DNA of 64,000 nucleotides from Vibrio chagasii (GTDB lineage: Bacteria > Pseudomonadota > Gammaproteobacteria > Enterobacterales > Vibrionaceae): positions 1,178,001-1,242,000 of the forward strand of contig CP090851.1 of the NCBI GenBank assembly GCA_041879415.1, in the 5' to 3' direction. Both the position numbers and the translations under genes were made by a program. A model generated the notes under the pieces. The model was not told the origin of the DNA, made no database searches, and worked only from the letters and a program-made list of their open reading frames with translations. Below are positions 53,818 to 63,681 of this stretch, piece by piece. Positions within the stretch are counted from its first letter, which is position 1; every line of letters starts with the position of its first letter.

Positions 53818-54625
53818 CGAATACCTGTGGGTCTTTGTTATTGCTACCGTTGTGGTCGTCGTCACTCTTCGGTCTGTCTGACGCAATCAGTTTGAGTTTA
53901 ATGCCAAACATCTCGCGGTAAAGAATGCCTTTCACGTGGAAGAAGAAAGGTAAAACGAAGATAAGACCAATGCCGTACATCATTGCCGCAACGATGAACA
54001 TCAGCATTACTAATAGATAGATAGAAGCAACTGTGAAGATTTTCTTGTTTACAGCACGCAGAGAAAGCAGCAGCGATTGCATTGGTGGTACTTTCTTATC
54101 GCAAATCAACAGGATTGAGTGGCTGAAAGCAAGCGAGAAGTAAATCGACAGAAACGGCAGAATCATACCTGCAATACCTTGCAGCATCAGGCTGAACAGA
54201 GTTACAAGGATGACAGGAATCGTAAACTGTAGACCTTTGCCAATGTGGCGAACTTTAGTCTGTAGACCAGCAGCATGGCTCATCGCCATCAAACAGATGC
54301 CTGCATAGATAGGTGCGCTGATAACTTCATAGCTGAAATTAGCGATGAAGATCGACTCAACGATCTGCGGAGTAAAAGCCTCAGGATCGATAACGGCGTC
54401 TAGGATAACAGCTGGGTCACCTAGCTGGAGTTTTAACGCAATATAGAAGATAGCCAGTTGCACGAACATCAGAGCAACTATTGCCGGCGAAAACGAAAGA
54501 AAGTGACTTACCGTATGTTTCCATGCCTCTTGGAATACAGCCGTTGCTTTGAGCTCATAATCGCCAGAAAGTGCACGGTCGATACTACCGCCCAAATTAA
54601 AATCTTTTTCGATGTCGTTGTTCAT
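53810..54625 (-). CDS. Polytopic membrane protein of unknown function
   Basis: A 271-residue protein with about five to six membrane helices (SHFLSFSPAIVALMFVQLAI, ISAPIYAGICLMAMSHAAG, FTIPVILVTLFSLMLQGIAG, IFTVASIYLLVMLMFIVAAM) and a charged C-terminal tail. No enzymatic motif. The ATG at 54625 has AGG upstream and fits better than the frame start at 54646. Overlap with the glucosaminidase gene suggests a joint cell-wall role (inference). Confidence 0.75.
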   Translation of the reverse strand: MNNDIEKDFNLGGSIDRALSGDYELKATAVFQEAWKHTVSHFLSFSPAIVALMFVQLAIFYIALKLQLGDPAVILDAVIDPEAFTPQIVESIFIANFSYEVISAPIYAGICLMAMSHAAGLQTKVRHIGKGLQFTIPVILVTLFSLMLQGIAGMILPFLSIYFSLAFSHSILLICDKKVPPMQSLLLSLRAVNKKIFTVASIYLLVMLMFIVAAMMYGIGLIFVLPFFFHVKGILYREMFGIKLKLIASDRPKSDDDHNGSNNKDPQVFDA

Positions 54626-54955
54626 AGTGATACCTAGGTGTGCCAATTAAACTGAGCCACCTAACTTATTGATAAAAAATTACCTTCATTATACTCATAT
54701 GTCGGATACAAACTAAAATATGAATCTGTAACAAGGCTTGCTTTTGCGTCTTAATGGTTAATAATTAGACACTTGTTGGGGCGTAAACCCAGTAAATAAC
54801 AGTATGGTAAAGGATGTTTACTTTTACCTGCGAAATTTTTTATCTTCGAATGGTAAAAAATGCTTTGATTTCACGTTTTTGGTGATTATGATGCGCGCCT
54901 CAAAGGTGTATAGCAACAGGTTCTCAAACAGAACCAAGGTGGAGAAAAACAGACG
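54626..54955 (+). other. Divergent intergenic region upstream of potA (330 bp)
   Basis: Contains a sigma-70-like promoter for potA (TTGATT, 16-nt spacer, TATGAT; 54865-54892) and a small leader hairpin (GGTTCT/AGAACC, 54919-54935) about 20 nt before the start codon. Nothing else was recognised. Confidence 0.5.
54865..54892 (+). promoter_or_regulatory. Probable sigma-70 promoter of potABC
   Basis: TTGATT and TATGAT hexamers with 16-nt spacing, 64 nt before the potA start codon. Confidence 0.5.
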
Positions 54956-56071
54956 TTGAACGCTAAAAAATCAGTAGGAAAACCAGTAGTACAGCTAACT
55001 GGTATTAGTAAAAGCTTCGATGGTAAGGAAGTCATCGGCAATCTTGATCTAAACGTAAATCATGGTGAGTTTCTCACGATTTTAGGCCCATCAGGTTGTG
55101 GTAAAACAACGGTACTAAGAATGATTGCGGGTTTTGAAACGGCAGATAGTGGTCAAATACTACTAGCTGAACAGAACGTAACCCAAGTCCCTGCTGAACA
55201 AAGGCATGTTAACACTGTATTCCAAAGCTATGCCCTATTCCCACATATGACCGTTTTCGAAAATGTGGCATTTGGCTTACGCATGCAGAAAGTTCCAAAC
55301 AGCGAGATTGAACCTCGTGTAATGGAAGCTTTAAAAATGGTGCGCCTAGAACAGATGGCACAAAGAAAACCACACCAGCTTTCTGGTGGTCAACAGCAAC
55401 GTATCGCAATCGCTCGTGCTGTCGTTAATAAGCCTAAAGTTCTTTTGTTGGATGAATCTCTGTCTGCTCTGGATTACAAACTTCGTAAACAGATGCAAAT
55501 CGAGCTTAAACAACTTCAGCGCCAGCTTGGTATCACGTTCATTTTTGTAACGCACGACCAAGAAGAAGCACTGTCGATGTCTGACCGTATTATCGTTATG
55601 CGTGACGGCGTGATTGAGCAAGACGGAACACCAAGAGAGATTTACGAAGAGCCTAAGAACCTTTTTGTAGCTCGCTTCATTGGTGAAATTAACGTATTCG
55701 ATGCGACAGCGACATCTCGTTTAGATGAAAAACGCATTGTTGCGACAATTGAAGGTGAAGAGTCCATTATCTATCACGATAAGGCGATCACTTCAGGTCA
55801 AAAACTGCAGGTATTGCTTCGCCCTGAAGATCTTCGTATTGAAGAGATTAAAGAGTCTGAGCAACGCGGTATTGTTGGCCACATTGTCGAGCGTACCTAC
55901 AAAGGCATGACTTTAGATTCAGTTGTGGAACTAGAATCTGGCATGCGCGTAATGGTAAGCGAATTCTTCAACGAAGATGACCCTGATGTTGATCACTCAC
56001 TGGGCCAAAAAGTTGCAGTAACTTGGGTTGAGAGCTGGGAAGTGGTATTAGAAGATGAGCAAGAAGTTTAA
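54956..56071 (+). CDS. potA: Spermidine/putrescine ABC transporter ATPase
   Basis: ATPase of the polyamine importer. The 371-residue product has Walker [11 protein letters not shown]-loop [13 protein letters not shown], signature [14 protein letters not shown], Walker [13 protein letters not shown] and a C-terminal TOBE domain (about 290-365). The start is a TTG: no in-frame ATG is available nearby, and GGAG lies 11 nt upstream. The end overlaps potB by 17 nt. Confidence 0.96.
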   Translation: MNAKKSVGKPVVQLTGISKSFDGKEVIGNLDLNVNHGEFLTILGPSGCGKTTVLRMIAGFETADSGQILLAEQNVTQVPAEQRHVNTVFQSYALFPHMTVFENVAFGLRMQKVPNSEIEPRVMEALKMVRLEQMAQRKPHQLSGGQQQRIAIARAVVNKPKVLLLDESLSALDYKLRKQMQIELKQLQRQLGITFIFVTHDQEEALSMSDRIIVMRDGVIEQDGTPREIYEEPKNLFVARFIGEINVFDATATSRLDEKRIVATIEGEESIIYHDKAITSGQKLQVLLRPEDLRIEEIKESEQRGIVGHIVERTYKGMTLDSVVELESGMRVMVSEFFNEDDPDVDHSLGQKVAVTWVESWEVVLEDEQEV

Positions 56072-56912
56072 TTTACAAAACGCGATTGTTGCTTTAATCA
56101 CAGGTTGGTTGGTGCTGTTCGTGATGATTCCAAACATCATGATCATTGGTACCAGCTTCTTAACTCGTGACGAAGCAAACTTGATCGAGATGACCTTCAC
56201 TCTCGATAATTACATCCGTTTGGCTGATCCGCTGTATTTTAAAGTGCTGATGCACTCTTTCTATATGGCGATTATCGCGACACTTTTGTGTTTGATCATT
56301 GGCTACCCATTCGCCTACATCGTGGCAAAAATGCCTGAGAAATGGCGCCCTTTCATGCTGTTTTTGGTGATTGTGCCATTTTGGACGAACTCTTTGATTC
56401 GTACCTACGGCTTGAAGATAGTACTGGGTACTCAAGGTGTCTTGAACAAAAGCTTACTAGCGCTAGATATCATCGATAAGCCGCTGCGTATTATGTACAC
56501 AGAAACGGCGGTGATGATCGGCTTGGTGTATATCCTACTGCCGTTCATGATTCTTCCGTTGTATTCAGCGATTGAAAAACTGGATGACACATACCTAGAA
56601 GCAGCAAAAGACTTAGGCGCAAACAAGCTTCAAACCTTGTTGAAAGTTGTTCTACCGCTAACGATGCCTGGCATCATCGGTGGTTGTTTATTAGTACTTC
56701 TTCCTGCGTTAGGTATGTTCTACATCTCTGACTTGCTAGGCGGCGCTAAGAACTTGCTGATTGGTAACGTGATTAAGAGCCAAGTACTCAACGCCCGAGA
56801 CTGGCCGTTTGGCGCGGCAACGAGTATTGCGCTGACGGTTGCAATGGCAATTATGCTTTATGCCTACTATCGAGCAGGCAAGCTATTGAATAAGAAGGTG
56901 GAGCTAGACTAA
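56055..56912 (+). CDS. potB: Spermidine/putrescine permease PotB
   Basis: A 285-residue inner-membrane permease with about six helices and the EAA loop [27 protein letters not shown] that docks on PotA. Overlaps both neighbours, so tightly coupled. Confidence 0.95.
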   Translation: MSKKFNLQNAIVALITGWLVLFVMIPNIMIIGTSFLTRDEANLIEMTFTLDNYIRLADPLYFKVLMHSFYMAIIATLLCLIIGYPFAYIVAKMPEKWRPFMLFLVIVPFWTNSLIRTYGLKIVLGTQGVLNKSLLALDIIDKPLRIMYTETAVMIGLVYILLPFMILPLYSAIEKLDDTYLEAAKDLGANKLQTLLKVVLPLTMPGIIGGCLLVLLPALGMFYISDLLGGAKNLLIGNVIKSQVLNARDWPFGAATSIALTVAMAIMLYAYYRAGKLLNKKVELD

Positions 56913-57682
56913 TGGGTCGCACAGTTAAGTTCAGCTTTATGGCGCTGGTATACGCTTTTCTATACCTACCTATTATCGTGTTGATTGCGAACTCATTTAA
57001 TGCCAACAAGTTTGGTATGAAATGGGGTGGCTTCACCACCAAGTGGTATGACGCACTTATTAACAACGACAGCCTAATGCAGGCTGCGTGGCACTCGATT
57101 AACGTGGCGGTGTTCTCAGCAACAGCCGCTACGATTGTTGGTAGCCTGACAGCTGTAGCCCTATTCCGTTACCAATTTAAAGGTAAAGGCGTAGTCAATG
57201 GCATGTTGTTTATCGTAATGATGTCACCAGACATCGTAATGGCAATCTCGCTACTGGCTCTGTTCTTGGTAATGGGTGTGCAACTAGGCTTCTTTACCCT
57301 ACTTGCTGCGCACATTACGTTCTGTTTGCCGTTTGTTGTTGTAACGGTGTACAGCCGCTTGAATGGCTTCGATGTGAAAATGCTTGAAGCAGCAAAAGAC
57401 TTAGGTGCAAGTGAATGGACGATTCTAAAACAGATCATCTTGCCTCTTGCTAAGCCTGCGGTTGCTGCGGGTTGGTTGCTGAGCTTCACACTGTCTTTGG
57501 ATGATGTGATCATCAGCTCTTTCGTAACCGGTCCAACGTATGAAATCTTGCCGCTGAAGATTTACTCTATGGTTAAAGTAGGTATCTCTCCAGAGGTCAA
57601 CGCCCTAGCAACAGTGATGTTAGTGGTGTCGCTAATACTGGTGATTATTTCTCAGTTGTTAGCGAGAGAGAAAATTAAGTAA
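56912..57682 (+). CDS. potC: Spermidine/putrescine permease PotC
   Basis: A 256-residue permease with six helices and the EAA loop [27 protein letters not shown]. One-nt overlap with potB. A terminator-like hairpin separates it from the binding-protein genes. Confidence 0.95.
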   Translation: MGRTVKFSFMALVYAFLYLPIIVLIANSFNANKFGMKWGGFTTKWYDALINNDSLMQAAWHSINVAVFSATAATIVGSLTAVALFRYQFKGKGVVNGMLFIVMMSPDIVMAISLLALFLVMGVQLGFFTLLAAHITFCLPFVVVTVYSRLNGFDVKMLEAAKDLGASEWTILKQIILPLAKPAVAAGWLLSFTLSLDDVIISSFVTGPTYEILPLKIYSMVKVGISPEVNALATVMLVVSLILVIISQLLAREKIK

Positions 57683-57756
57683 GCCTCCTACTCTTTAACG
57701 AGGTTAACTTGATAAGAAGTTGAGAAACTTCATGTTCTACAAAAAGTGTTAATCAT

Positions 57757-57788
57757 AAACAGAATGGTAAATTGCCATTCTGTTTTTC
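57757..57788 (+). terminator. Terminator-like hairpin between potC and potD
   Basis: An 11-bp stem AAACAGAATGG/CCATTCTGTTT with a 7-nt loop and a T-rich end. It may reduce read-through into the binding-protein genes or protect the mRNA end. Confidence 0.78.
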
Positions 57789-57831
57789 TATCTACTGCCT
57801 GAGGGCAACGTTTAGTTTGGAGCTAACGTCA

Positions 57832-58866
57832 ATGAAAAAATGGGCTACTCTATTAGCTGGTAGTGCATGTGCGCTTTCAATGTTATCTGCACCGTCTTTT
57901 GCGAAAGATAACAAAGAATTGGTATTCATGAACTGGGGACCTTACATCAACAGTGAGATCCTAGAAAAGTTCACCGATGAAACTGGCATCAAGGTGATTT
58001 ACTCGACTTATGAGTCGAACGAAACCTTGTACGCAAAGCTAAAAACACACAACAAAGGCTATGACTTGGTTGTGCCGTCGACTTACTTCGTATCTAAGAT
58101 GCGCGACGAAGGTATGCTACAAAAGATCGACAAATCGAAGTTGAACAACTTCAAAAATCTGGACACAAACTACTTGGATAAGCCATACGATCCAAACAAC
58201 GACTACTCTATTCCACACGTTGTTGCGATCACTGGCCTTGCTGTGAATACAGACATGTACGATCCAGAAGATTTTCAAAGCTGGGCTGACTTATGGAAGC
58301 CTGAGCTTGAAGGTCAACTGATGATGATGGATGACACTCGTGAAGTGTTCCACATTGCTCTACGCAAGTTAGGTTACTCAGGCAACACAACTAACGAGAA
58401 AGAGATCGACGAAGCGTACGCTGAGCTACAAAAGCTAATGCCAAATGTTCTAGTATTTAACTCAGACAACCCTGGCGCACCATACATGTCTGGTGAAGTT
58501 GGCCTTGGTATGCTTTGGAACGGTTCTGCAGCAGCGGCTCAAAACGAAGGTCTACCAATTAAACTGGTATTCCCTAAAGAAGGCGGCATCGGTTGGGTTG
58601 ATAACTTTGCAATCAGCTCTGGCGCAACAAACGTAGAAGCGGCTCACAAGATGATCGACTTCCTACTGCGCCCAGAAATCGCTGAGCAAATTTCTCGTGA
58701 TACTGGCTACCTAACAGCAGTGAAAGCTTCTAACGAGAAGTTCAAAGACAGCCCGGCTCTGTTCCCATCTCAAGAAGACCTTGATCGTGTTGAATGGCAA
58801 GCTGCGGTTGGCGATAAGACAGTGAAGTACGAAGACTACTTCATGAAGCTTAAAGCGGGCCAATAA
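57832..58866 (+). CDS. potD: Polyamine-binding periplasmic protein PotD, copy 1
   Basis: A 344-residue exported protein (signal peptide MKKWATLLAGSACALSMLSA, cleaved before APSFAKD) of the PotD/PotF type: LVFMNWGPYINSEIL, STYESNETLYAKLK, LVVPSTYFVSKMR. The ATG at 57832 is preceded by TTGGAG; the upstream frame is not coding. It delivers polyamine to PotABC. The region VAITGLAVNTDMYD, where copy 2 has IWGATGIGINSDML, lies in the ligand cleft and may change preference. Confidence 0.93.
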   Translation: MKKWATLLAGSACALSMLSAPSFAKDNKELVFMNWGPYINSEILEKFTDETGIKVIYSTYESNETLYAKLKTHNKGYDLVVPSTYFVSKMRDEGMLQKIDKSKLNNFKNLDTNYLDKPYDPNNDYSIPHVVAITGLAVNTDMYDPEDFQSWADLWKPELEGQLMMMDDTREVFHIALRKLGYSGNTTNEKEIDEAYAELQKLMPNVLVFNSDNPGAPYMSGEVGLGMLWNGSAAAAQNEGLPIKLVFPKEGGIGWVDNFAISSGATNVEAAHKMIDFLLRPEIAEQISRDTGYLTAVKASNEKFKDSPALFPSQEDLDRVEWQAAVGDKTVKYEDYFMKLKAGQ

Positions 58867-58925
58867 CTGCTTTGTTTGATTAGTCTCATTCGATAATCAA
58901 CAAGTTAAAAATAAGAATATCAATG

Positions 58926-58953
58926 AATAGGCAGCTTAGGCTGCCTATTTTAT
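58926..58953 (+). terminator. Terminator between the two potD copies
   Basis: The stem AATAGGCAGC/GCTGCCTATT with loop TTAG is followed by a T-rich end. Confidence 0.82.
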
Positions 58954-59046
58954 TTCATCACTGCTATAATATAGCGCGATTTTTCGAAATCCATTTACTT
59001 TGGGTTCACTACCCAGCTTCAAATCAAACAAATGAACGGAACAGTA

Positions 59047-60084
59047 ATGAAAAAAACACTGTATACCGGCGCATTGTGTGCTGCTACTTTACTTTCTACA
59101 CCCTCTTTCGCAGCTGACCAAGAACTGTATTTTTACAACTGGTCTGAATATATTCCAAATGAAGTACTAGAAGACTTCACAAAAGAGACGGGCATTAAAG
59201 TTTATTACTCTACTTACGAGTCTAACGAAAGCATGTACGCTAAGTTAAAAACTCAAGGTACGGGTTATGACCTAGTTGTTCCTTCTACTTACTTCGTTTC
59301 TAAGATGCGTAAAGAAGGTATGCTTCAAGAGCTTGATAAAACCAAGCTAAGCCACTTTGCTGATTTGGATCCAAACTACTTAGATAAGCCATTTGACCCA
59401 AGCAACAACTACTCTATCCCATACATTTGGGGTGCAACGGGCATTGGTATCAACTCAGACATGCTAGACAAATCTTCAGTGAAAAACTGGGGCGACCTGT
59501 GGGATACACAGTGGGAAGGTCAGCTGATGATGATGGACGACTCTCGTGAGGTTTTCCACATCGCACTATCTAAACTGGGTTACTCTCCAAACACAACTAA
59601 TCCAGAAGAGATCAAAGAAGCCTACGAAGAACTTCGCAAGCTAATGCCAAACGTATTGGTATTTAACTCAGATTTCCCTGCGAACCCTTACCTTGCTGGT
59701 GAAGTGTCTCTTGGTATGCTTTGGAATGGCTCTGCTTACATGGCACGCCAAGAAGGTGCAACGATTGATATCATCTGGCCAGAGAAAGGCGCTATCTTCT
59801 GGATGGACAGCCTAGCGATTCCTTCAGGTGCAAAGAACATCGAAGCAGCTCATAAAATGATCGACTTCCTTCTTCGCCCAGAGAACGCAGCTAAGATTGC
59901 TCTAGAGATCGGTTACCCGACTCCAGTGAAGACTGCTTACCCTCTTCTTCCAAAAGAGTTTGCTGAAGACAAGAACGTTTTCCCACCACAATCAGTGATG
60001 GATAACGGCGTATGGCAAGATGAAGTTGGTGAAGCGAGCGTCATTTATGACGAGTACTTCCAAAAACTAAAAGTAAACAACTAA
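59047..60084 (+). CDS. potD: Polyamine-binding periplasmic protein PotD, copy 2
   Basis: A 345-residue paralogue of the upstream gene with its own signal peptide (MKKTLYTGALCAATLLSTPSFA). The two are similar along the whole length (shared STYFVSKMR-EGMLQ, EGQLMMMDD-REVFHIAL-KLGYS, LMPNVLVFNSD), so they arose by tandem duplication. This copy keeps the usual PotD cleft sequence IPYIWGATGIGIN and is the likely orthologue of E. coli potD. An ATG at 59032 is possible but has no ribosome-binding site. Confidence 0.94.
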   Translation: MKKTLYTGALCAATLLSTPSFAADQELYFYNWSEYIPNEVLEDFTKETGIKVYYSTYESNESMYAKLKTQGTGYDLVVPSTYFVSKMRKEGMLQELDKTKLSHFADLDPNYLDKPFDPSNNYSIPYIWGATGIGINSDMLDKSSVKNWGDLWDTQWEGQLMMMDDSREVFHIALSKLGYSPNTTNPEEIKEAYEELRKLMPNVLVFNSDFPANPYLAGEVSLGMLWNGSAYMARQEGATIDIIWPEKGAIFWMDSLAIPSGAKNIEAAHKMIDFLLRPENAAKIALEIGYPTPVKTAYPLLPKEFAEDKNVFPPQSVMDNGVWQDEVGEASVIYDEYFQKLKVNN

Positions 60085-60104
60085 GTTTGTTACTGATTGG
60101 TGAC

Positions 60105-60131
60105 TAAAGCGGCGTAAGCCGCTTTATTTTT
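60105..60131 (+). terminator. Terminator of potD copy 2
   Basis: The stem TAAAGCGGC/GCCGCTTTA with loop GTAA is followed by TTTTT. Confidence 0.9.
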
Positions 60132-60181
60132 ATCTACACTTTATATAGGATTATATTAAACCGTATAAGGTGCGATTTAAT

Positions 60182-60970
60182 ATGCCTGCGAACCCTATTT
60201 TACTGATTGTGACTCTGATGCTTGTGGCGTCATTTTTGATGTTAGCCTTGAGCTCATTCATCCACATAGACTCTAATTACGACCTGTTTTTCGAAACCAA
60301 CACCCTCGTGATTACGATGTATATCTACTACGTTGCTCGTCACGCCATCCGCCCGCACAAAATCCTTCGCTATGGTGCTCTGCTACTCATCTTTAACCTA
60401 TTTTATGATGTCACTACTGAGCTTAAAGACCTCGACGAATGGGCTGACAGAAACGAGTTAATCGACACATTTCTAGAAGATGGTTTGTTGCAGATAGCCT
60501 TCCTACTTCTTGCCTATGGCATTACTGAACTTACCACTCAATTGAAAGATCAAAGTAAGCAAGATGAGCTAACGGGTTTATACAATCGTAAAAAGTTCGA
60601 TGCAATCAAACTGAAAGAGTTCGAGCTCATCTACTTCGATTTAGATGGATTGAAAAAAGTGAATGACCGCAAAGGCCACAAAGTTGGTGACTTAATGATT
60701 GTGCGCTTCTCTCAAGCACTAAGCCAAACCGTTGTGGAAGATGAAATGGTATTTCGTGTGGGTGGTGATGAGTTCGTCGCGACTGCACAATTGGGGCGTG
60801 GCGGCGAGTTCGTGAGCCAAGTCAGTAACCTGCTTCATGGTGAAAATATCTCTTTTTCTTACGGTATTGAAGTGACGAATCAAGAAAACTTTCAACAAGC
60901 GTTGGAAGAATCAGATAAAGCCATGTATGCGATGAAGGAAGCTCGGCGCTCCGTCACTGCAGACGTTTAA
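60182..60970 (+). CDS. Membrane-bound GGDEF protein (probable diguanylate cyclase)
   Basis: A 262-residue protein with about four N-terminal membrane helices (residues 1-110) and a C-terminal GGDEF domain (DELTGLYNRKKFD, LIYFDLDGLKKVND, RVGGDEFVAT). The active-site GGDEF is intact. The RxxD inhibitory site five residues before it is absent (VEDEMVF). The domain is shorter than usual in its middle. The ATG at 60182 has AAGGTG nine nt upstream; a GTG four codons earlier is possible. Confidence 0.87.
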   Translation: MPANPILLIVTLMLVASFLMLALSSFIHIDSNYDLFFETNTLVITMYIYYVARHAIRPHKILRYGALLLIFNLFYDVTTELKDLDEWADRNELIDTFLEDGLLQIAFLLLAYGITELTTQLKDQSKQDELTGLYNRKKFDAIKLKEFELIYFDLDGLKKVNDRKGHKVGDLMIVRFSQALSQTVVEDEMVFRVGGDEFVATAQLGRGGEFVSQVSNLLHGENISFSYGIEVTNQENFQQALEESDKAMYAMKEARRSVTADV

Positions 60971-61005
60971 TCGACACAAGGCAAGATTTCAAACCGTCAG
61001 AAAAA

Positions 61006-61060
61006 CAAAAAGCAAACACCTTTCTGAGCGCTTATTTGCATTCAGACATGTGTTTGCTTC
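61006..61060 (-). terminator. Terminator of cobB
   Basis: Minus strand: AGCAAACAC pairs with GTGTTTGCT across a 30-nt loop, followed by TTTTTGTTTTT. Confidence 0.7.
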
Positions 61061-61081
61061 ATTCAACAGTGACAGTGTTGA

Positions 61082-61816
61082 TTAAGCGGTTAATGAGCCT
61101 CTCTCAACCGACAATAGCTCACTCACCAGTTTTGGTACTTCGATACTGGCTTTGCCGTAGCGCTTCTCTTCAAATTCACTCTCAACCGCACTTGGTTCAA
61201 GGTTTATCTCTATCGTGTGTGCGCCATGCATTTTAGCGTCATGTACAAACCCCGCAGCTGGGTACACAACACCAGATGTACCAATCGAAATAAACAGATC
61301 TGCTTCTTCAAGAGCTGAATAGATGTCACCCATTCTTAGCGGCATTTCACCAAACCAAACGATGTGTGGACGCATTTGTGCCGGGATTTGGCAACAATGA
61401 CATAGCTCACCCGTTTCGATATCGTCTTTGTGCTCTACAACTTGATTAGACTCACTGCAACGGGCTTTCAACAATTCACCATGCATGTGAATAATGTTGT
61501 TGCTACCGCCTCTCTCGTGCAAGTTGTCGATGTTTTGCGTGATGATAGTAACGTTGCCATCAAGTTTGTCTTCAAGCTCCCCTAGTGCCTTGTGAGCGGC
61601 ATTCGGCAAGATGCTTTCGCTTTGTAAGCCGTGACGACGCTTGTTATAGAAGGCTTGTACAAGGTCAGGATCTTTTGCGAATCCTTCAGGCGTCGCGACA
61701 TCTTCGATTTTATGGTTTTCCCATAGCCCGTCTTGTGCTCGGAATGTTTGTATCCCCGACTCCGCAGAAATGCCGGCACCAGTAAGAATTACGATATTTC
61801 GATATGGGAAATGCAT
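61082..61816 (-). CDS. cobB: NAD-dependent protein deacylase CobB (sirtuin)
   Basis: Removes acetyl and succinyl groups from lysines with NAD+. The 244-residue product has the NAD motifs [15 protein letters not shown] and TQNIDNLH, the catalytic His in [11 protein letters not shown], and Zn-cysteines including CHCC. It also has the Tyr/Arg pair of class III sirtuins in [10 protein letters not shown], which marks desuccinylase ability. RPHIVWFGE is close to E. coli. Confidence 0.95.
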   Translation of the reverse strand: MHFPYRNIVILTGAGISAESGIQTFRAQDGLWENHKIEDVATPEGFAKDPDLVQAFYNKRRHGLQSESILPNAAHKALGELEDKLDGNVTIITQNIDNLHERGGSNNIIHMHGELLKARCSESNQVVEHKDDIETGELCHCCQIPAQMRPHIVWFGEMPLRMGDIYSALEEADLFISIGTSGVVYPAAGFVHDAKMHGAHTIEINLEPSAVESEFEEKRYGKASIEVPKLVSELLSVERGSLTA

Positions 61817-61992
61817 ATAAAGTCCTTTTCAATATGTCACTTTGTAACAGCTTAGCACTGTTCAAATTCCAACAATAGTTTTGGGGATTAGACCATAGTC
61901 TTACCCAACTGAATTCATTAGCTATTTGTGACATAACTCGCTTGTCGTTTGCCTTCTCTTCTCAAAAACACACTCACACTGATTTCGATAAA

Positions 61993-62017
61993 TGAAAAAA
62001 AGCGGCCGGAGCCGCTT
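61993..62017 (-). terminator. Terminator of amtB
   Basis: Minus strand: AAGCGGC-TCCG-GCCGCTT is followed by TTTTTT. Confidence 0.88.
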
Positions 62018-62076
62018 AGTAATGATTCAAAGGTAATTTACTTATAGTGATTTAAAAATCACACAACCCATAAAAG

Positions 62077-63297
62077 CTAGTCTTCATTGATAGAAGAGAT
62101 CTTATGGATTGAAAGATCCGCACCGTTGAACTCGTCTTCTTCGCTTAAGCGCAACCCTGTCATTTTGCTCAATACGCCGTATACGATTAACGCGCCGATG
62201 AGAGCAACAGCAACACCTGCTACTGTGCCAACTACCTGAGAGGCAAAGCTTACGCCGCCTAGGCCCCAAAAAGCTTGTTGGCCGAAGATACCTGCTGCAA
62301 TACCACCCCAGGCGCCACATACGCCGTGTAGAGGCCATACACCAAGTACGTCATCAATCTGGGTTTTGTTCTGCATGTAAGTGAACAGGTAAACGAACAG
62401 CGCGCCTGCTACACCACCAGTAACTAAAGCGCCAAGAGGATGCATCAAGTCTGAACCTGCACAAATGGCTACTAAGCCAGCCAAAGGACCGTTGTGAATG
62501 AAGCCCGGGTCATTTTTACCTGCAACAAGAGCGGCAAGAATGCCACCGACCATAGCCATCAGTGAGTTCATCGCTACCAAGCCACTAATACCGTTGATAG
62601 CTTGCGCAGACATCACGTTGAAGCCAAACCAACCGACACATAAGATCCACGCCCCCAACGCAAGGAAAGGAATGTTTGATGGTGCGAAGTTAGTGTGTTT
62701 ACCTGCGCGAACGCGGCCTTTGCGCATTCCTAAGAAGTAAACTGCAACCAAAGCGATCCAACCGCCAACGCCGTGAACCACGACAGAACCCGCAAAGTCA
62801 TGGAATCCATAACCAAATTGACCTTCTAGCCAATCTTGGAAGCCAAAGTTACCGTTCCAAATGATGCCTTCGAAAAATGGGTAGACGAAACCAACGGTAA
62901 ATAACGTTGCAATTAGGATTGGATAGAAACGTGCACGCTCCGCGATACCACCTGAAACGATTGCAGGTATTGCTGCTGCGAAGGTCATTAGGAAGAAGAA
63001 CTTAACCAATTCGTACCCATTACCTTGGGACAATGTTTCTGCATCAGCAAGAAAGTGAGCGCCGTAAGCCACCCAATAGCCGATAAAGAAGTAAGCGATG
63101 GCGGAGACACCAAAGTCTGAAAGGATCTTAACCAGCGCGTTGACTTGGTTCTTCTTTCGCACAGTACCGACTTCGAGAAAAGCGAAGCCAGCGTGCATTA
63201 AGAAGACCATGATCGCGCCGAGTAAGAGGAATAAAGTATCTGAACTTTGGGTAAGGGTTTGTACTGCACTATGAACTTGAGTCACCGTTTCACTCAT
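62077..63297 (-). CDS. amtB: Ammonium transporter AmtB
   Basis: A 406-residue inner-membrane ammonium channel with eleven membrane helices and the family signature (DFAGSVVVHGVGGWIALVAVY); the twin-His pore appears around VVHGVGG and WPLHGVCGAWGG. No glnK gene is next to it in the window. A sigma-54 promoter with NtrC-like sites lies upstream, so expression should rise under nitrogen limitation. Confidence 0.94.
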   Translation of the reverse strand: MSETVTQVHSAVQTLTQSSDTLFLLLGAIMVFLMHAGFAFLEVGTVRKKNQVNALVKILSDFGVSAIAYFFIGYWVAYGAHFLADAETLSQGNGYELVKFFFLMTFAAAIPAIVSGGIAERARFYPILIATLFTVGFVYPFFEGIIWNGNFGFQDWLEGQFGYGFHDFAGSVVVHGVGGWIALVAVYFLGMRKGRVRAGKHTNFAPSNIPFLALGAWILCVGWFGFNVMSAQAINGISGLVAMNSLMAMVGGILAALVAGKNDPGFIHNGPLAGLVAICAGSDLMHPLGALVTGGVAGALFVYLFTYMQNKTQIDDVLGVWPLHGVCGAWGGIAAGIFGQQAFWGLGGVSFASQVVGTVAGVAVALIGALIVYGVLSKMTGLRLSEEDEFNGADLSIHKISSINED

Positions 63298-63382
63298 TAA
63301 AGCATTCTCCTTTCGCTTTATCTGATTTGCACTGATATCGTGCGATTCAATATCGTAATTAATTAAAGACTCAACAGTGAAC

Positions 63383-63398
63383 GCAAGATGTGTTCCAA
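63383..63398 (-). promoter_or_regulatory. Sigma-54 promoter of amtB
   Basis: Minus strand TTGGAACACATCTTGC: GG and GC with exactly ten nt between them, matching TGGCAC-N5-TTGC with one change. About 85 nt before the amtB start. Confidence 0.8.
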
Positions 63399-63514
63399 GT
63401 GCATGGTGTAATTTTCGTGCAACAGTTTTTGTTTTTAAGCTGTTGATTTTGAATGGCTAAATATTTAGGTGCACGTTTATGGATCTTAAGTATCGGAAAA
63501 ATAACAACGCCAAC

Positions 63515-63549
63515 TGCACCAAATAAGGGAGTTGCACCATATTGAGGCG
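63515..63549 (-). promoter_or_regulatory. NtrC-like enhancer sites of amtB
   Basis: TGCACCAAATAAGGG (63515) and TGCACCATATTGAGG (63533) match the left half and centre of the NtrC target TGCACCA-N3-TGGTGCA. They lie about 120-150 bp upstream of the -24 element, a usual enhancer distance. Confidence 0.6.
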
Positions 63550-63622
63550 AGCAATGAGTGGGTCTGGATATAGAGATCGAACGCAACTGACGGCTATGTT
63601 TCTAGCCGGAGACCTAAAAACA

Positions 63623-63656
63623 AAAAGCCCAGTGAAATAATCACTGGGCTTTGCTT
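63623..63656 (-). terminator. Terminator of the gene at the window end
   Basis: The stem AAAGCCCAGTGA/TCACTGGGCTTT with a 5-nt loop and A/T runs on both sides. Confidence 0.9.
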
Positions 63657-63681
63657 TTGAGTTTTAGCTAACGCACTGGTG

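Larger units (their letters stand above)
63298..63681 (-). other. amtB control region (384 bp)
   Basis: Holds the sigma-54 promoter (63383-63398), two NtrC-like half sites (63515 and 63533) and a terminator (63623-63652) for the gene at the window end. No gene is supported here. Confidence 0.6.
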
